Of a stretch of 64,000 bases of DNA, positions 42,018-49,541 are shown piece by piece. Source of the stretch: Spirochaetaceae bacterium (lineage in GTDB: Bacteria; Spirochaetota; Spirochaetia; Treponematales; Rectinemataceae); assembly GCA_025356015.1 (NCBI GenBank), contig JANXYO010000063.1, forward strand, positions 16,759 to 80,758. Reading direction: 5' to 3'. How positions within the stretch are numbered: position 1 is the first letter of the stretch; each line of letters starts with the position of its first letter. The position numbers and the translations under genes are program-made. The notes below the pieces were generated by a model. The model was not told where the DNA came from. It worked only from the letters and a program-made list of their open reading frames with translations, and ran no database searches.

Positions 42018-42572
42018 CTACTTGCCGGCGCTCACCAGGGCGACCATCTTGTCGATGTACTCGTCGACCCATTTCTGGCCGGTATCCTTCGAGCTCACGT
42101 TGGTTATGGTTATATTGATGAGCTTGCCTGAGAAGTAGCCGAGCCAGAGCCCCTCGTAGGTTACAAAGCCTGGCTCGCAGCCCGTGCCGAGGACGAGGGT
42201 CCGCTTCTTCCACTCCATGAGGCCCTTCTTGTAGGCGCCCTTGCCCGCCGGCTCCGTGCGCGTTCCCATCATCTCGCGCGCAGGGTCCTGGGGGCTCTTC
42301 GCCATGAGGGCGAGGGACTTGTCGGCCCCCGGGGAGGCCTGCCAGCCGAAGGTGAAGCCGATCTTCTCTGCGTTCTTGCAGCTCGAGTCAGTCTCCCGCT
42401 CCGACATGCTCGTGTCGGCGACGCCCTGGGCCCTCATCGCTTGGACCGAGGACCTCTGGGGCAGGAGGACGAAGCCGGGAGGAGGAGCAGGCAGGGCCTG
42501 CTGGGCCGCGAGAGAAAGTGCTCCAATGAAAAGCAATGCTACCAGCATGGCCGAGATCCATTTCGCGTTCAT
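42018..42572 (-). CDS. hypothetical secreted protein
   Basis: A 184-aa protein I do not recognise. A signal peptide covers residues 1-23 (MNAKWISAMLVALLFIGALS). The mature part has two Cys residues (near 65 and 132) that could form a disulfide, and a C-terminal stretch, WVDEYIDKMVALVSAGK. AAGGAG lies 6 bp before the ATG. Probably periplasmic. Confidence 0.6.
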   Translation of the reverse strand: MNAKWISAMLVALLFIGALSLAAQQALPAPPPGFVLLPQRSSVQAMRAQGVADTSMSERETDSSCKNAEKIGFTFGWQASPGADKSLALMAKSPQDPAREMMGTRTEPAGKGAYKKGLMEWKKRTLVLGTGCEPGFVTYEGLWLGYFSGKLINITITNVSSKDTGQKWVDEYIDKMVALVSAGK

Positions 42573-42612
42573 GTGGACTCCTTATTCTTCGGGTGATTAT
42601 CTATGAGTGGGA

Positions 42613-42699
42613 CTAGTGGACCCCATTATGCCTCTCCACGAGCCCCGCGAAATCCTCCCAGGTCGAAGCCGACAGCGATTTCACTGCGTGGGATTTCAT
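42613..42699 (-). pseudogene. N-terminal stub of a GNAT-like acetyltransferase
   Basis: A 28-codon frame encodes VKSLSASTWEDFAGLVERHN followed by GVH and a stop. This matches the first 30 residues of a GNAT subgroup (TWxAFAxLVERHNGVWGGCWC). GGGAGGT stands 6 bp before the ATG, so expression signals survive, but the rest of the gene is missing. The remainder of the 302-bp gap (42573-42874) shows no other gene. Confidence 0.5.
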
Positions 42700-42874
42700 G
42701 GTTTGACCTCCCGTGCCCCATGGTATTTCCACCCCAAGCCCCCGTCAACAGCGCGCATCGGACCGCCGACTGAGGCTTTCAAGGCCCTTGTTCCAGTATC
42801 TTGTATGCAGTGCAGGTCCGCGGATCGCCGGCCATACGGCAGCCCTGCCCGCCCCTTTTGAAGGAGATCCCCGC

Positions 42875-43516
42875 ATGACGCGCCACCAGGTCACCGACAG
42901 CATCGTCCAGTTCTCGACCTTCTACGATCCCGTCAATTTCACCTTCGACCAGTACCTCCTGGATGGCCCCTCCCCGATCCTCGTGCACACCGGCCCCGTC
43001 TTCCTCGCCGGCGAGCTGCTTGGCAAGCTGTCCCAGGAGCTTGGCGACAAGGCCCTGCTCTTCATCTTCGCCTCCCACTTCGAGAGCGACGAATGCGGGG
43101 CCCTCGCCCCCATCCTTGTGCGCTACCCCGAGGCGAAGGTGATCTGCTCCGAGACCACGGCGCGTCAGCTTCGGGGCTTCGGGATCACCGACAGGCTCCT
43201 CCCCCAGGCCGCGGGAGCCAGCCTCAAGGTCGAGGGCTGGGAGCTCCACTTCATCGCCTACCCCGCCGAGATGCACAGCTGGGAGGGGCTCATCATGTAC
43301 GAGAAGGGCTCCCAGACCCTCTTCAGCAGCGACCTGTTCATCCGCTTCGGGAAATTCGGCAAGGAGCACCTGGAATCGAGCCTCGGCGAGGAGCTGGCCT
43401 CCCTCCAGGCTGATCCAATGCTTTCATCTGTGTCTGCTGACAGGCTGAGGAAAGAGCTCTCCGCCCTCGCGATCAGGCGGATCGCTGTGGGCCACGGGCC
43501 GTATATCAGGCTCTAG
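42875..43516 (+). CDS. MBL-fold protein, flavodiiron (ODP)-like
   Basis: A 213-aa metallo-beta-lactamase-fold protein with the diiron-type motif HFESDECG (HxExD, near residues 69-76), a later His in MHSWEGLIMY, an Asp in LFSSDLF and a His in VGHGPY. HxExD instead of HxHxDH is the mark of the flavodiiron/ODP branch, which reduces O2 or NO, or senses O2. There is no flavodoxin domain, so it would need a partner or act as a sensor. AAGGAG precedes the ATG. Confidence 0.75.
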   Translation: MTRHQVTDSIVQFSTFYDPVNFTFDQYLLDGPSPILVHTGPVFLAGELLGKLSQELGDKALLFIFASHFESDECGALAPILVRYPEAKVICSETTARQLRGFGITDRLLPQAAGASLKVEGWELHFIAYPAEMHSWEGLIMYEKGSQTLFSSDLFIRFGKFGKEHLESSLGEELASLQADPMLSSVSADRLRKELSALAIRRIAVGHGPYIRL

Positions 43517-43556
43517 CGGGCCGGCGGCATCGGCCTCGATGAAGGGAGGAAGTGCG

Positions 43557-44045
43557 ATGGTGTTCCGCTGTTCCTGTGGCCAGGTCGAGCTTGAGGCGAG
43601 GGCCAGGCCAATCCTGGCGAGCGTATGCCACTGCGACGACTGCCAGAGGGCGTCCCGCGAGCTGGAGTCCCTTCCCGGCGCGCCCCGTGTTCTCGGTGAA
43701 GGCGGAGGGACAGAGTACGTCCTCTACCGGAAGGATAGGCTCGTCTTCACCAAGGGGAAGGAGCTGCTCAGGGACCACCGCCTCGAGAGGGAGGCCTTCA
43801 CAAAGAGGGTGGTGGCATCGTGCTGCAACTCGGCCATGTTTCTCGACTATGAGAAGGGGCACTGGTTCTCGCTCTACCGCGACCGTGTCATGGGCCCAAA
43901 GCCGAGCATCCAGATGCGGGTCCAGACTAAGTACAAGGCCAAGGGGGCCTTGATTGCGGGTGACGTTCCATCTTCCAAGGGCTTTCCTGCGGGATTCATC
44001 TTCAGGCTGCTGTGGGCGAAGGTGGGGATGCTCCTGGGAAGCTGA
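43557..44045 (+). CDS. GFA-like zinc protein
   Basis: A 162-aa protein with the cysteine pattern of the GFA/CENP-V family: CSCGQVELEARA at residues 5-16, CHCDDCQRAS near 25-34 and ASCCNSAMF near 88-96. These bind one or two zinc ions. Family members have been linked to formaldehyde-glutathione chemistry, but most are uncharacterised. The start at 43557 is chosen because AGGGAGG lies about 8 bp upstream; an ATG at 43539 sits before that site. Confidence 0.7.
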   Translation: MVFRCSCGQVELEARARPILASVCHCDDCQRASRELESLPGAPRVLGEGGGTEYVLYRKDRLVFTKGKELLRDHRLEREAFTKRVVASCCNSAMFLDYEKGHWFSLYRDRVMGPKPSIQMRVQTKYKAKGALIAGDVPSSKGFPAGFIFRLLWAKVGMLLGS

Positions 44046-44117
44046 CGATCCGCTCGGCTCGGGCCAAAGAGTATACACCGCCTTTGCGGGCGCGCAAGCT
44101 CAAACGGCCCCCGGCTA

Positions 44118-44147
44118 CTTGATGAAGAAGCTCTTTGCGCTCTATAC
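44118..44147 (+). promoter_or_regulatory. fusA promoter
   Basis: TTGATG (44118-44123) and TATACT (44142-44147) are 18 bp apart. The leader is about 135 nt long and contains a small hairpin, GCATG-GCTAG-CATGC, near 44245-44262. Confidence 0.55.
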
Positions 44148-44290
44148 TGCGATGTGCACCGCTACTTTTCAAGCAAACGATGACAAACCGCAGAGCTTGC
44201 AAGGTAAAGCAGGGCACCCGAGTCCAGGGAAAATCGCGACGAACGCATGGCTAGCATGCGATATTCAATCCGCAAGAGGTAGTGACCGAC

Positions 44291-46381
44291 ATGGCCATCG
44301 ACATCCTAAAGATGCGAAACATCGGCATCAGCGCTCATATCGATTCCGGCAAGACGACGCTGTCCGAACGGATCCTTTTCTACTGCCAGAAGATCCACGC
44401 CATCCACGAGGTGAAGGGCAAGGACGGGGCCGGGGCTACCATGGACTCGATGGACCTCGAGCGCGAGCGCGGGATCACCATCCAGTCCGCCGCGACCAAC
44501 GTCCAGTGGAAGGACTATGACATCAACCTCATCGACACCCCCGGACACGTCGACTTCACCATCGAGGTCGAGCGCTCACTGCGCGTCCTCGATGGGGCCG
44601 TCCTCGTGCTCTGCGCCGTCGCGGGTGTCCAGTCCCAGTCGATCACGGTCGACCGCCAGCTCAAGCGCTACCACGTACCCAGGCTCGCCTTCATCAACAA
44701 GTGCGACCGCACCGGCGCCAACCCCTTCAGGGTAAAGGCCCAGCTCGCCGAGAAGCTCGGCCTCAACCCCGTCTTCCTCACCCTCCCGATCGGCCTCGAG
44801 GACAAGCTCGAGGGGGTCGTCGACCTCATAGACATGAAGGCGATCTATTTCGACGGCGACAACGGCGAGGACATGCGCTACGCCGAGATCCCCGCCCACC
44901 TCGTGGCCAACGCCGAGAAGTACCGAGAGGAGCTCATCGAGTCGGCGTCGATGTTCGACGACGAGCTCATGGAGGCCGCCCTCGAGGGCAACGCCACCAA
45001 CGAGCAGATCATCGAGGCGGTCCGCAAGGGCTGCGTCGCCGAGGCCCTCGTGCCCGTCTTCGTGGGCTCGGCCTACAAGAACAAGGCCGTCCAGGTCCTC
45101 CTCGACGGAGTCGTGCGCTACCTGCCCAACCCCACCGAGGTGCGCAACATCGCCCTCGACCTCGACAACGACGAGGCCGAGGTCGTGCTCAAGGCCGACC
45201 CGGCAGAAAAGGCTGTCGCCCTCGGCTTCAAGCTCGAGGACGGCCAGTACGGCCAGCTCACCTACGTGCGCATCTACCAGGGCGAGATCAAGAAGGGCAC
45301 CGAGCTCTACAACACCCGCTCGCGCAAGAAGTTCAAGGTGGGACGCCTCGTGCGCATGCACGCGAACAACATGGAAGACATCAACGAGGGCTTCAACGGG
45401 GATATCGTCGCGTTGTTCGGCGTCGAGTGCGCCTCGGGCGACACCTTCTGCGACCCCTCGCTGAACTACGCCATGACATCGATGTACGTCCCCGAGCCCG
45501 TCATCTCCCTGTCGATCGAGCCCAAGGACAAGAAGTCCTCGGACCAGCTCGGCAAGGCCCTCAACAGGTTCACCAAGGAAGACCCGACCTTCCGCACCTA
45601 TGTCGATCCCGAGTCCAACCAGACCATCATCCAGGGCATGGGCGAGCTCCACCTCGAGGTCTACATCGAGCGCATGAAGCGCGAGTACAAGTGCGAGGTC
45701 GACACGGGCATGCCCCAGGTCGCCTACCGCGAGGCCATCACCCAGAGGGCCGACTTCAACTACACCCACAAGAAGCAGACCGGCGGCTCGGGCCAGTACG
45801 GCAAGGTCGCCGGCTGGATAGAGCCCAACGCCGAGTCCAACTACGAGTTCGTCGACTCGATCAAGGGCGGCTCGATCCCCAAGGAATTCATCACGAGCTG
45901 CGACAAGGGCTTCAAGGAGTCGATCAAGAAGGGCAGCCTCATCGGCTTCCCGATCGTCAACACAAAGGTGACGATCAACGACGGCGGCTCCCATGCCGTC
46001 GACTCCTCGGACATCGCCTTCCAGCTCGCCTCGATCGGCGCCTTCCGCGAGGCCTACGAGAAGGCCAAGCCCGTGATCCTCGAGCCCATCATGAAGGTCG
46101 AGATCGAGGGCCCGACCGAGTTCCAGGGCAATTTCTTCGCCTCGGTGAACCAGAGGCGGGGCCTCATCTCCTCCTCCTCCGAGGACGGCCACTTCTGCAA
46201 GGTCGAGGCCGAGGTGCCCCTGTCCGAGATGTTCGGCTTCTCCACGGTGATCCGCTCCCTGTCCCAGGGCAAGGCCGAGTTCACCATGGAGTTCCTCAAG
46301 TACGGCAAGGTCCCGACGAACGTCTCCGAGCAGCTGCGCAAGGACTACCTGGAGAAGCGCAGGCTGGAGCACGCGAAGTAG
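44291..46381 (+). CDS. fusA: elongation factor G, spirochaetal/mitochondrial EFG1-like type
   Basis: A 696-aa translational GTPase that drives ribosomal translocation. G motifs: AHIDSGKTT (G1, Ser where most bacterial EF-Gs have Ala), RGITI (G2), DTPGH (G3), NKCD (G4). The stretch [20 protein letters not shown] is characteristic of mitochondrial EFG1 and the spirochaete spdEFG1. Such genomes usually carry a second EF-G (spdEFG2) for ribosome recycling, not seen here. The ATG at 44291 has AGAGGT about 10 bp upstream; a GTG at 44282 is too close to that site. Confidence 0.92.
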   Translation: MAIDILKMRNIGISAHIDSGKTTLSERILFYCQKIHAIHEVKGKDGAGATMDSMDLERERGITIQSAATNVQWKDYDINLIDTPGHVDFTIEVERSLRVLDGAVLVLCAVAGVQSQSITVDRQLKRYHVPRLAFINKCDRTGANPFRVKAQLAEKLGLNPVFLTLPIGLEDKLEGVVDLIDMKAIYFDGDNGEDMRYAEIPAHLVANAEKYREELIESASMFDDELMEAALEGNATNEQIIEAVRKGCVAEALVPVFVGSAYKNKAVQVLLDGVVRYLPNPTEVRNIALDLDNDEAEVVLKADPAEKAVALGFKLEDGQYGQLTYVRIYQGEIKKGTELYNTRSRKKFKVGRLVRMHANNMEDINEGFNGDIVALFGVECASGDTFCDPSLNYAMTSMYVPEPVISLSIEPKDKKSSDQLGKALNRFTKEDPTFRTYVDPESNQTIIQGMGELHLEVYIERMKREYKCEVDTGMPQVAYREAITQRADFNYTHKKQTGGSGQYGKVAGWIEPNAESNYEFVDSIKGGSIPKEFITSCDKGFKESIKKGSLIGFPIVNTKVTINDGGSHAVDSSDIAFQLASIGAFREAYEKAKPVILEPIMKVEIEGPTEFQGNFFASVNQRRGLISSSSEDGHFCKVEAEVPLSEMFGFSTVIRSLSQGKAEFTMEFLKYGKVPTNVSEQLRKDYLEKRRLEHAK

Positions 46382-46391
46382 GAGAAATAGT

Positions 46392-46513
46392 ACCGCAGAG
46401 GCGCCGAGACGCAGAAAGGATGGGAGAGATGGGATTTCCAGGAGGGCTCAGCCATTCCGATCCTTCTCTCTCCTCTTGCTTCTTTCCGAATCTTTCCTCT
46501 GCGTCTCTGCGGT
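46392..46513. repeat. inverted-repeat element (CGCAGAG type)
   Basis: Left arm ACCGCAGAG-GCGCC-GAGACGCAGA (46392-46415) pairs with right arm TCTGCGTCTCTGCGGT (46498-46513), leaving a bulge. Inner stretches (AAAGGATGGGAGAGA versus TCTCTCTCC and TTTCC) also pair in part. The whole forms a 120-bp imperfect hairpin between fusA and the next gene. Similar CGCAGAG-rich palindromes are, from general familiarity, common in many bacterial intergenic regions. Confidence 0.6.
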
Positions 46514-46537
46514 TAGTTTTCATTCCCATGATTGGTT

Positions 46538-46566
46538 TTGCCCGGATGGGCGATATGGCTTATAAT
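46538..46566 (+). promoter_or_regulatory. promoter of the P-loop protein gene
   Basis: TTGCCC (46538-46543) and consensus TATAAT (46561-46566) are 17 bp apart, 20 bp before the ATG at 46587. Confidence 0.65.
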
Positions 46567-46586
46567 GACATCAACGAGGAGTCCAT

Positions 46587-47291
46587 ATGCTGAAAGAGGA
46601 GCTGATTGCCAAGAGCCCGGTGCGCCTCCTGGAGCGATCCATCGAGGGAGGCCTAAAGCCCGGCAACATCGGAATCATCGCGAGCCGCAAGGGCATTGGC
46701 AAGACGAGCGTCCTTGTCCAGCTTGCCCTGGACAAGCTGCTCCAGGGCGAGAAGGTCATCCATGTCTCCTTCACCGCCCACACCAGCTACGTCATCTCCT
46801 GGTATGAGAACATCTTCTCGGAGCTAGCCAAGCGGCGGAACCTCGAGCACCTCGGCGAGGTCAAGGACGACCTGGTAAAAAACCGGGTCATCATGAACTT
46901 CGCCCAGGAAGGGGTCTCCATAGACCAGATCCTGCGCTCCCTCAAGGCCATGGTCGTCGACGGCGGCTTCAAGGCCAAGACCCTCATAGTGGACGGCTAC
47001 GACTTCACCCAGGCGACCAAGGACAGGCTCCAGAAGGTCAAGGAGTTCGCCGGCGAGATGGGCATCGAGGTCTGGTACTCCTGCACCCTCCTTGGTGAGG
47101 AGCCCCTGGTCGACAAGAACAACGTCCCCATGATCCTGCGCGAATACATCGACTCGGTCTCCGTCCTAATCCTCCTCGAGCCCAAGGCGGAGTACATACA
47201 CTTCACGGTGGTTAAAGACCACGACGTGATGAACCCGCACGACCTCAAGCTCAAGCTTGACGCCAAGACCCTGCTGATCGCTGAGACTTGA
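46587..47291 (+). CDS. RecA/KaiC-like P-loop protein of unknown function
   Basis: A 234-aa protein with a DnaB/RecA-like nucleotide-binding fold: a slightly deviant Walker A, ASRKGIGKTS (residues 32-41), and a Walker B-like KTLIVDGYDF near 131-140. Walker A keeps GKT but has Ser where the consensus has Gly/Ala four residues before it. No helicase N-domain is present. Function is not known to me. GAGGAG stands 7 bp before the ATG, and it has its own promoter. Its last eight codons and stop are duplicated exactly at 47416-47448. Confidence 0.7.
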   Translation: MLKEELIAKSPVRLLERSIEGGLKPGNIGIIASRKGIGKTSVLVQLALDKLLQGEKVIHVSFTAHTSYVISWYENIFSELAKRRNLEHLGEVKDDLVKNRVIMNFAQEGVSIDQILRSLKAMVVDGGFKAKTLIVDGYDFTQATKDRLQKVKEFAGEMGIEVWYSCTLLGEEPLVDKNNVPMILREYIDSVSVLILLEPKAEYIHFTVVKDHDVMNPHDLKLKLDAKTLLIAET

Positions 47292-47475
47292 TAGCGTAGA
47301 GGCCCGCCGGGCCAAAGAGCCCTTGTTAGTTCGGCCATGGATGGCCGAAACCACACTCGCGGAAGCGCTCAGCTTCCGCGATGTCATTTTCTGACAGGAT
47401 GTCAGAAAATGACTGAAGACCCTGCTGATCGCTGAGACTTGATAGCGTTCAAGACCCGTCGGGCCATAAAGCGAG
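47265..47475 (+). repeat. duplicated gene 3' end around three palindromes
   Basis: The 33 bp that end the upstream gene (47265-47297, including the last codons and TGA) recur exactly at 47416-47448; similarity continues for about 23 bp (16 of 23). Between the copies stand three hairpins in a row: TTCGGCCATGGATGGCCGAA (47330-47349), arms TCGCGGAAGC/GCTTCCGCGA (47357-47381), and arms of 14 bp, GTCATTTTCTGACA/TGTCAGAAAATGAC (47383-47413). The first shares its core CCATGGATGG, and the third its core ACAGGATGT, with the tRNA-Ala element. Confidence 0.85.
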
Positions 47476-47510
47476 AAGCCGCCACTAAGGCGGCTTTCAT
47501 TCAATTTGGC
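47476..47510 (+). terminator. Rho-independent terminator
   Basis: Perfect 8-bp arms AAGCCGCC/GGCGGCTT (47476-47483 and 47489-47496) with loop ACTAA, followed by TCATTCAATTT. It lies right after the second copy of the gene end, which may be how the P-loop gene now terminates. Confidence 0.7.
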
Positions 47511-47512
47511 GA

Positions 47513-47705
47513 CTAGGCGGAAGCGTAGCCAACCTTGAATGCGTCCCGTGTGACATCGATGTCGCTGGTCAACATCAGTCGGCGGGATTCCTGGAGCCTG
47601 AGCCATTTCTGGTACTGGATCGGGCTTATCGCCGTCACCCTGCGGAAATGGTGGTGAATGGCCGAGAGGCTCATCTGGCAATAGCTGGCCAAAGAAGGGC
47701 ATAGG
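47513..47705 (-). pseudogene. AraC-family regulator fragment
   Basis: The minus strand encodes [20 protein letters not shown], then [20 protein letters not shown] and VGYASA before a stop. This is the AraC/XylS helix-turn-helix pair (MSxSxFHRHFKxVTAMSPLQYQKxLRLQEARRLL), cut in the second HTH and missing everything before the first. No start codon or ribosome-binding site fits. It is a remnant. Confidence 0.65.
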
Positions 47706-47722
47706 TCCCGGACTCCGAGGCT

Positions 47723-48061
47723 CTAGCCCTTGATCCACTCCGCCCAGAGCTCGGGCTTGAAGCCGACGCTGGCCTTGGGCCCGTCGCGGACGATCGGGGT
47801 CTTGAGGAGGAGCGGATCGGCAAGGAGCTCCTCCTCAAGGTCAATGACCAGGTGTGCCAGGCCGCGCTCGAGGTAGCGCCGGCCGGCGGTGTCGACGAGG
47901 GCCTCGAGGCCGAGGGCGGCGGCGACGCTGCGGAGCTCCCCAGCGCTCATGCCCTTCTCGGCCAGGTCGATGGCCTGAAAACGGACGCCGCGCTCCTTGA
48001 AGAAGCGCTCGGCCTTCCTCGTGTCGGGGCACTTCTTGGTGCCGAAGATCTGCAGGGCCAT
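47723..48061 (-). CDS. ArsC/Spx-family thiol protein
   Basis: A 112-aa protein of the arsenate-reductase (ArsC/Spx/YffB) family with a thioredoxin-like fold. Residues 1-20 (MALQIFGTKKCPDTRKAERF) contain the single active Cys (position 11) in CPDTRKA, and KTPIVRDG near 85 is the usual later motif. True ArsC enzymes have Arg residues for arsenate and a CxxS-like site; with CPDTRK it is closer to the general YffB-type reductases. No ars operon is near. The start at 48061 lacks a strong ribosome-binding site. Confidence 0.75.
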   Translation of the reverse strand: MALQIFGTKKCPDTRKAERFFKERGVRFQAIDLAEKGMSAGELRSVAAALGLEALVDTAGRRYLERGLAHLVIDLEEELLADPLLLKTPIVRDGPKASVGFKPELWAEWIKG

Positions 48062-48139
48062 GGGAGCGAGGATAGCCAGCAAAGGGGTGGCGTGACAACG
48101 GCCCCGGGCCGCGCTAAGATTGTGCCCTAGGGGGGATGC

Positions 48140-48619
48140 ATGTCAAAAATCAGCCTCACGATAATTCTACTCTGCGCAACGGCCACGGCGGCCTTCGCCG
48201 CTCCGGCAAAGCAGATGAGCGTCAACGTAAAGGAAACCCAGGTCAGGTCCACGCCAAGCTACCTCGGCAAGGTTCTCGGTGTCCTCGCCTACGGGGACAG
48301 GGTCGATGTCCTCGAAACGCAGAAGGACTGGTCCAGGATAAGCCTGAGCGCAAAGAAGCTCGAGGGCTGGGTGAACAACTCGGCCTTGACCCCCAAGAAA
48401 GTCGAGATAGCGGCGGGCTCCCAGGCCGCCGGTCAGAACGCCTCGACCGGAGAGGTGGCCCTCGCAGGCAAGGGCTTCAACAACCAGATCGAGACCCAGT
48501 ACAAGGCCGACGGCCAGCTCGACTACACCTGGGTGGACAAGATGGGCGCCATCAACCCTCAGCCAGAGACGGTATCTGCCTTCCTGAGCTCGGGCGCCCT
48601 CAAGGGAGGCGCTAAATGA
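48140..48619 (+). CDS. secreted bacterial SH3-domain protein
   Basis: A 159-aa protein with a signal peptide (residues 1-21, ending AFA-AP) and an SH3b domain at about 27-85 (VNVKETQVRSTPSYLGKVLG, then GWVNNSALT). SH3b domains bind peptidoglycan or other cell-wall ligands. The C-terminal 70 residues are not recognised. GGGGGG lies upstream. Its stop overlaps the M48 protease start as ATGA, so the two are coupled and probably act together in the periplasm. Confidence 0.8.
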   Translation: MSKISLTIILLCATATAAFAAPAKQMSVNVKETQVRSTPSYLGKVLGVLAYGDRVDVLETQKDWSRISLSAKKLEGWVNNSALTPKKVEIAAGSQAAGQNASTGEVALAGKGFNNQIETQYKADGQLDYTWVDKMGAINPQPETVSAFLSSGALKGGAK

Positions 48620-49539
48620 GCCGCCTCCTCTGCCTCGCCCTCCTCCTTGTTTCCGCGGCGGCCGCCGAAGCCCAGGGCCTCTTCGGCCAGCTCGGCAACG
48701 CGGCGACCGGGGCCCTCCAGGGCGCGGGCGTGATAAACCAGGACCAGAAGGCCGCGATAGACACGGGCTCGGCCGCTGTGGCGAAGAGCTTCGAGGACAT
48801 CACGCCCGAGCAGGAGTACTACATCGGCCGCGCGGTCGCGGCCCAGCTCCTCGCCACGCGCAAACCCTACGACGTGCAGAAGGTGACCGACTACCTCAAT
48901 GTCCTCGGCCGGGCCCTCGCCCAGGCCTCGGACCGGCCCGAGACCTTTGGCGGCTACCACTTCCTCGCGATCGACTCCGACGAGATCAACGCCTTCGCCG
49001 CCCCCGGCGGCCTCATCCTCGTCACGCGCGGCCTTCTGCGCTGCGCCCAGAGTGAGGACGCGGTCGCCTCGATCCTCGCCCACGAGATCGCCCATGTCGC
49101 CAAGCAGCATGGGCTCAAGGCTATCAAGAAGGACAGGCTCACCAAGGCAGTGATCGGGGCCGGGACGGCAGCGGCCCAGGTGCTTGGGCCCAAGGAGCTC
49201 CAGGAGCAGACCTCGATCTTCAAGGACTCGGTCGGGGACATCACCTCGACCCTGGTCAACTCGGGCTATTCACGGGACCTCGAGTTCGACGCAGACGCGG
49301 CCGCCGTGGAGACCCTCAAGCGCGTGGGCTACGATCCCCGATCCCTCGTCGCGATGCTCACGGTCATGAAGAGCAAGGTCAAGCCGGGCGGGGCCGACTT
49401 CTCAAAGACCCACCCCGAACCCCAGGACCGCATCGCCCAGATCGAGAAGGTCCTTGGCTCGTACAAGACAGCCGCCCCCTCGGCCGATGTCGCCGCCGCC
49501 CGCATGGCCCGCTACAAGGCCGCCCTGGGCGAGATCTAG
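48616..49539 (+). CDS. periplasmic M48-family metalloprotease
   Basis: A 307-aa zinc protease. Signal peptide at residues 1-19. The catalytic motif HEIAH is at 156-160 (His156, Glu157, His160), and the third ligand Glu lies in the segment SRDLEFDADAAAVE near 218-231, as in Oma1/BepA-like enzymes. No TPR domain follows, so it is the short form. Relatives degrade misassembled envelope proteins. Coupled to the SH3 gene upstream; the cyclase gene begins 3 bp after its stop. Confidence 0.85.
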   Translation: MSRLLCLALLLVSAAAAEAQGLFGQLGNAATGALQGAGVINQDQKAAIDTGSAAVAKSFEDITPEQEYYIGRAVAAQLLATRKPYDVQKVTDYLNVLGRALAQASDRPETFGGYHFLAIDSDEINAFAAPGGLILVTRGLLRCAQSEDAVASILAHEIAHVAKQHGLKAIKKDRLTKAVIGAGTAAAQVLGPKELQEQTSIFKDSVGDITSTLVNSGYSRDLEFDADAAAVETLKRVGYDPRSLVAMLTVMKSKVKPGGADFSKTHPEPQDRIAQIEKVLGSYKTAAPSADVAAARMARYKAALGEI

Positions 49540-49541
49540 CC

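Noticed and set aside
44576..46372. 598-aa open frame antisense to fusA
   Set aside because: It mirrors the codon bias of EF-G in high-GC DNA (Leu/Val/Glu/Asp/Gly-rich, no domain, no ribosome-binding site).
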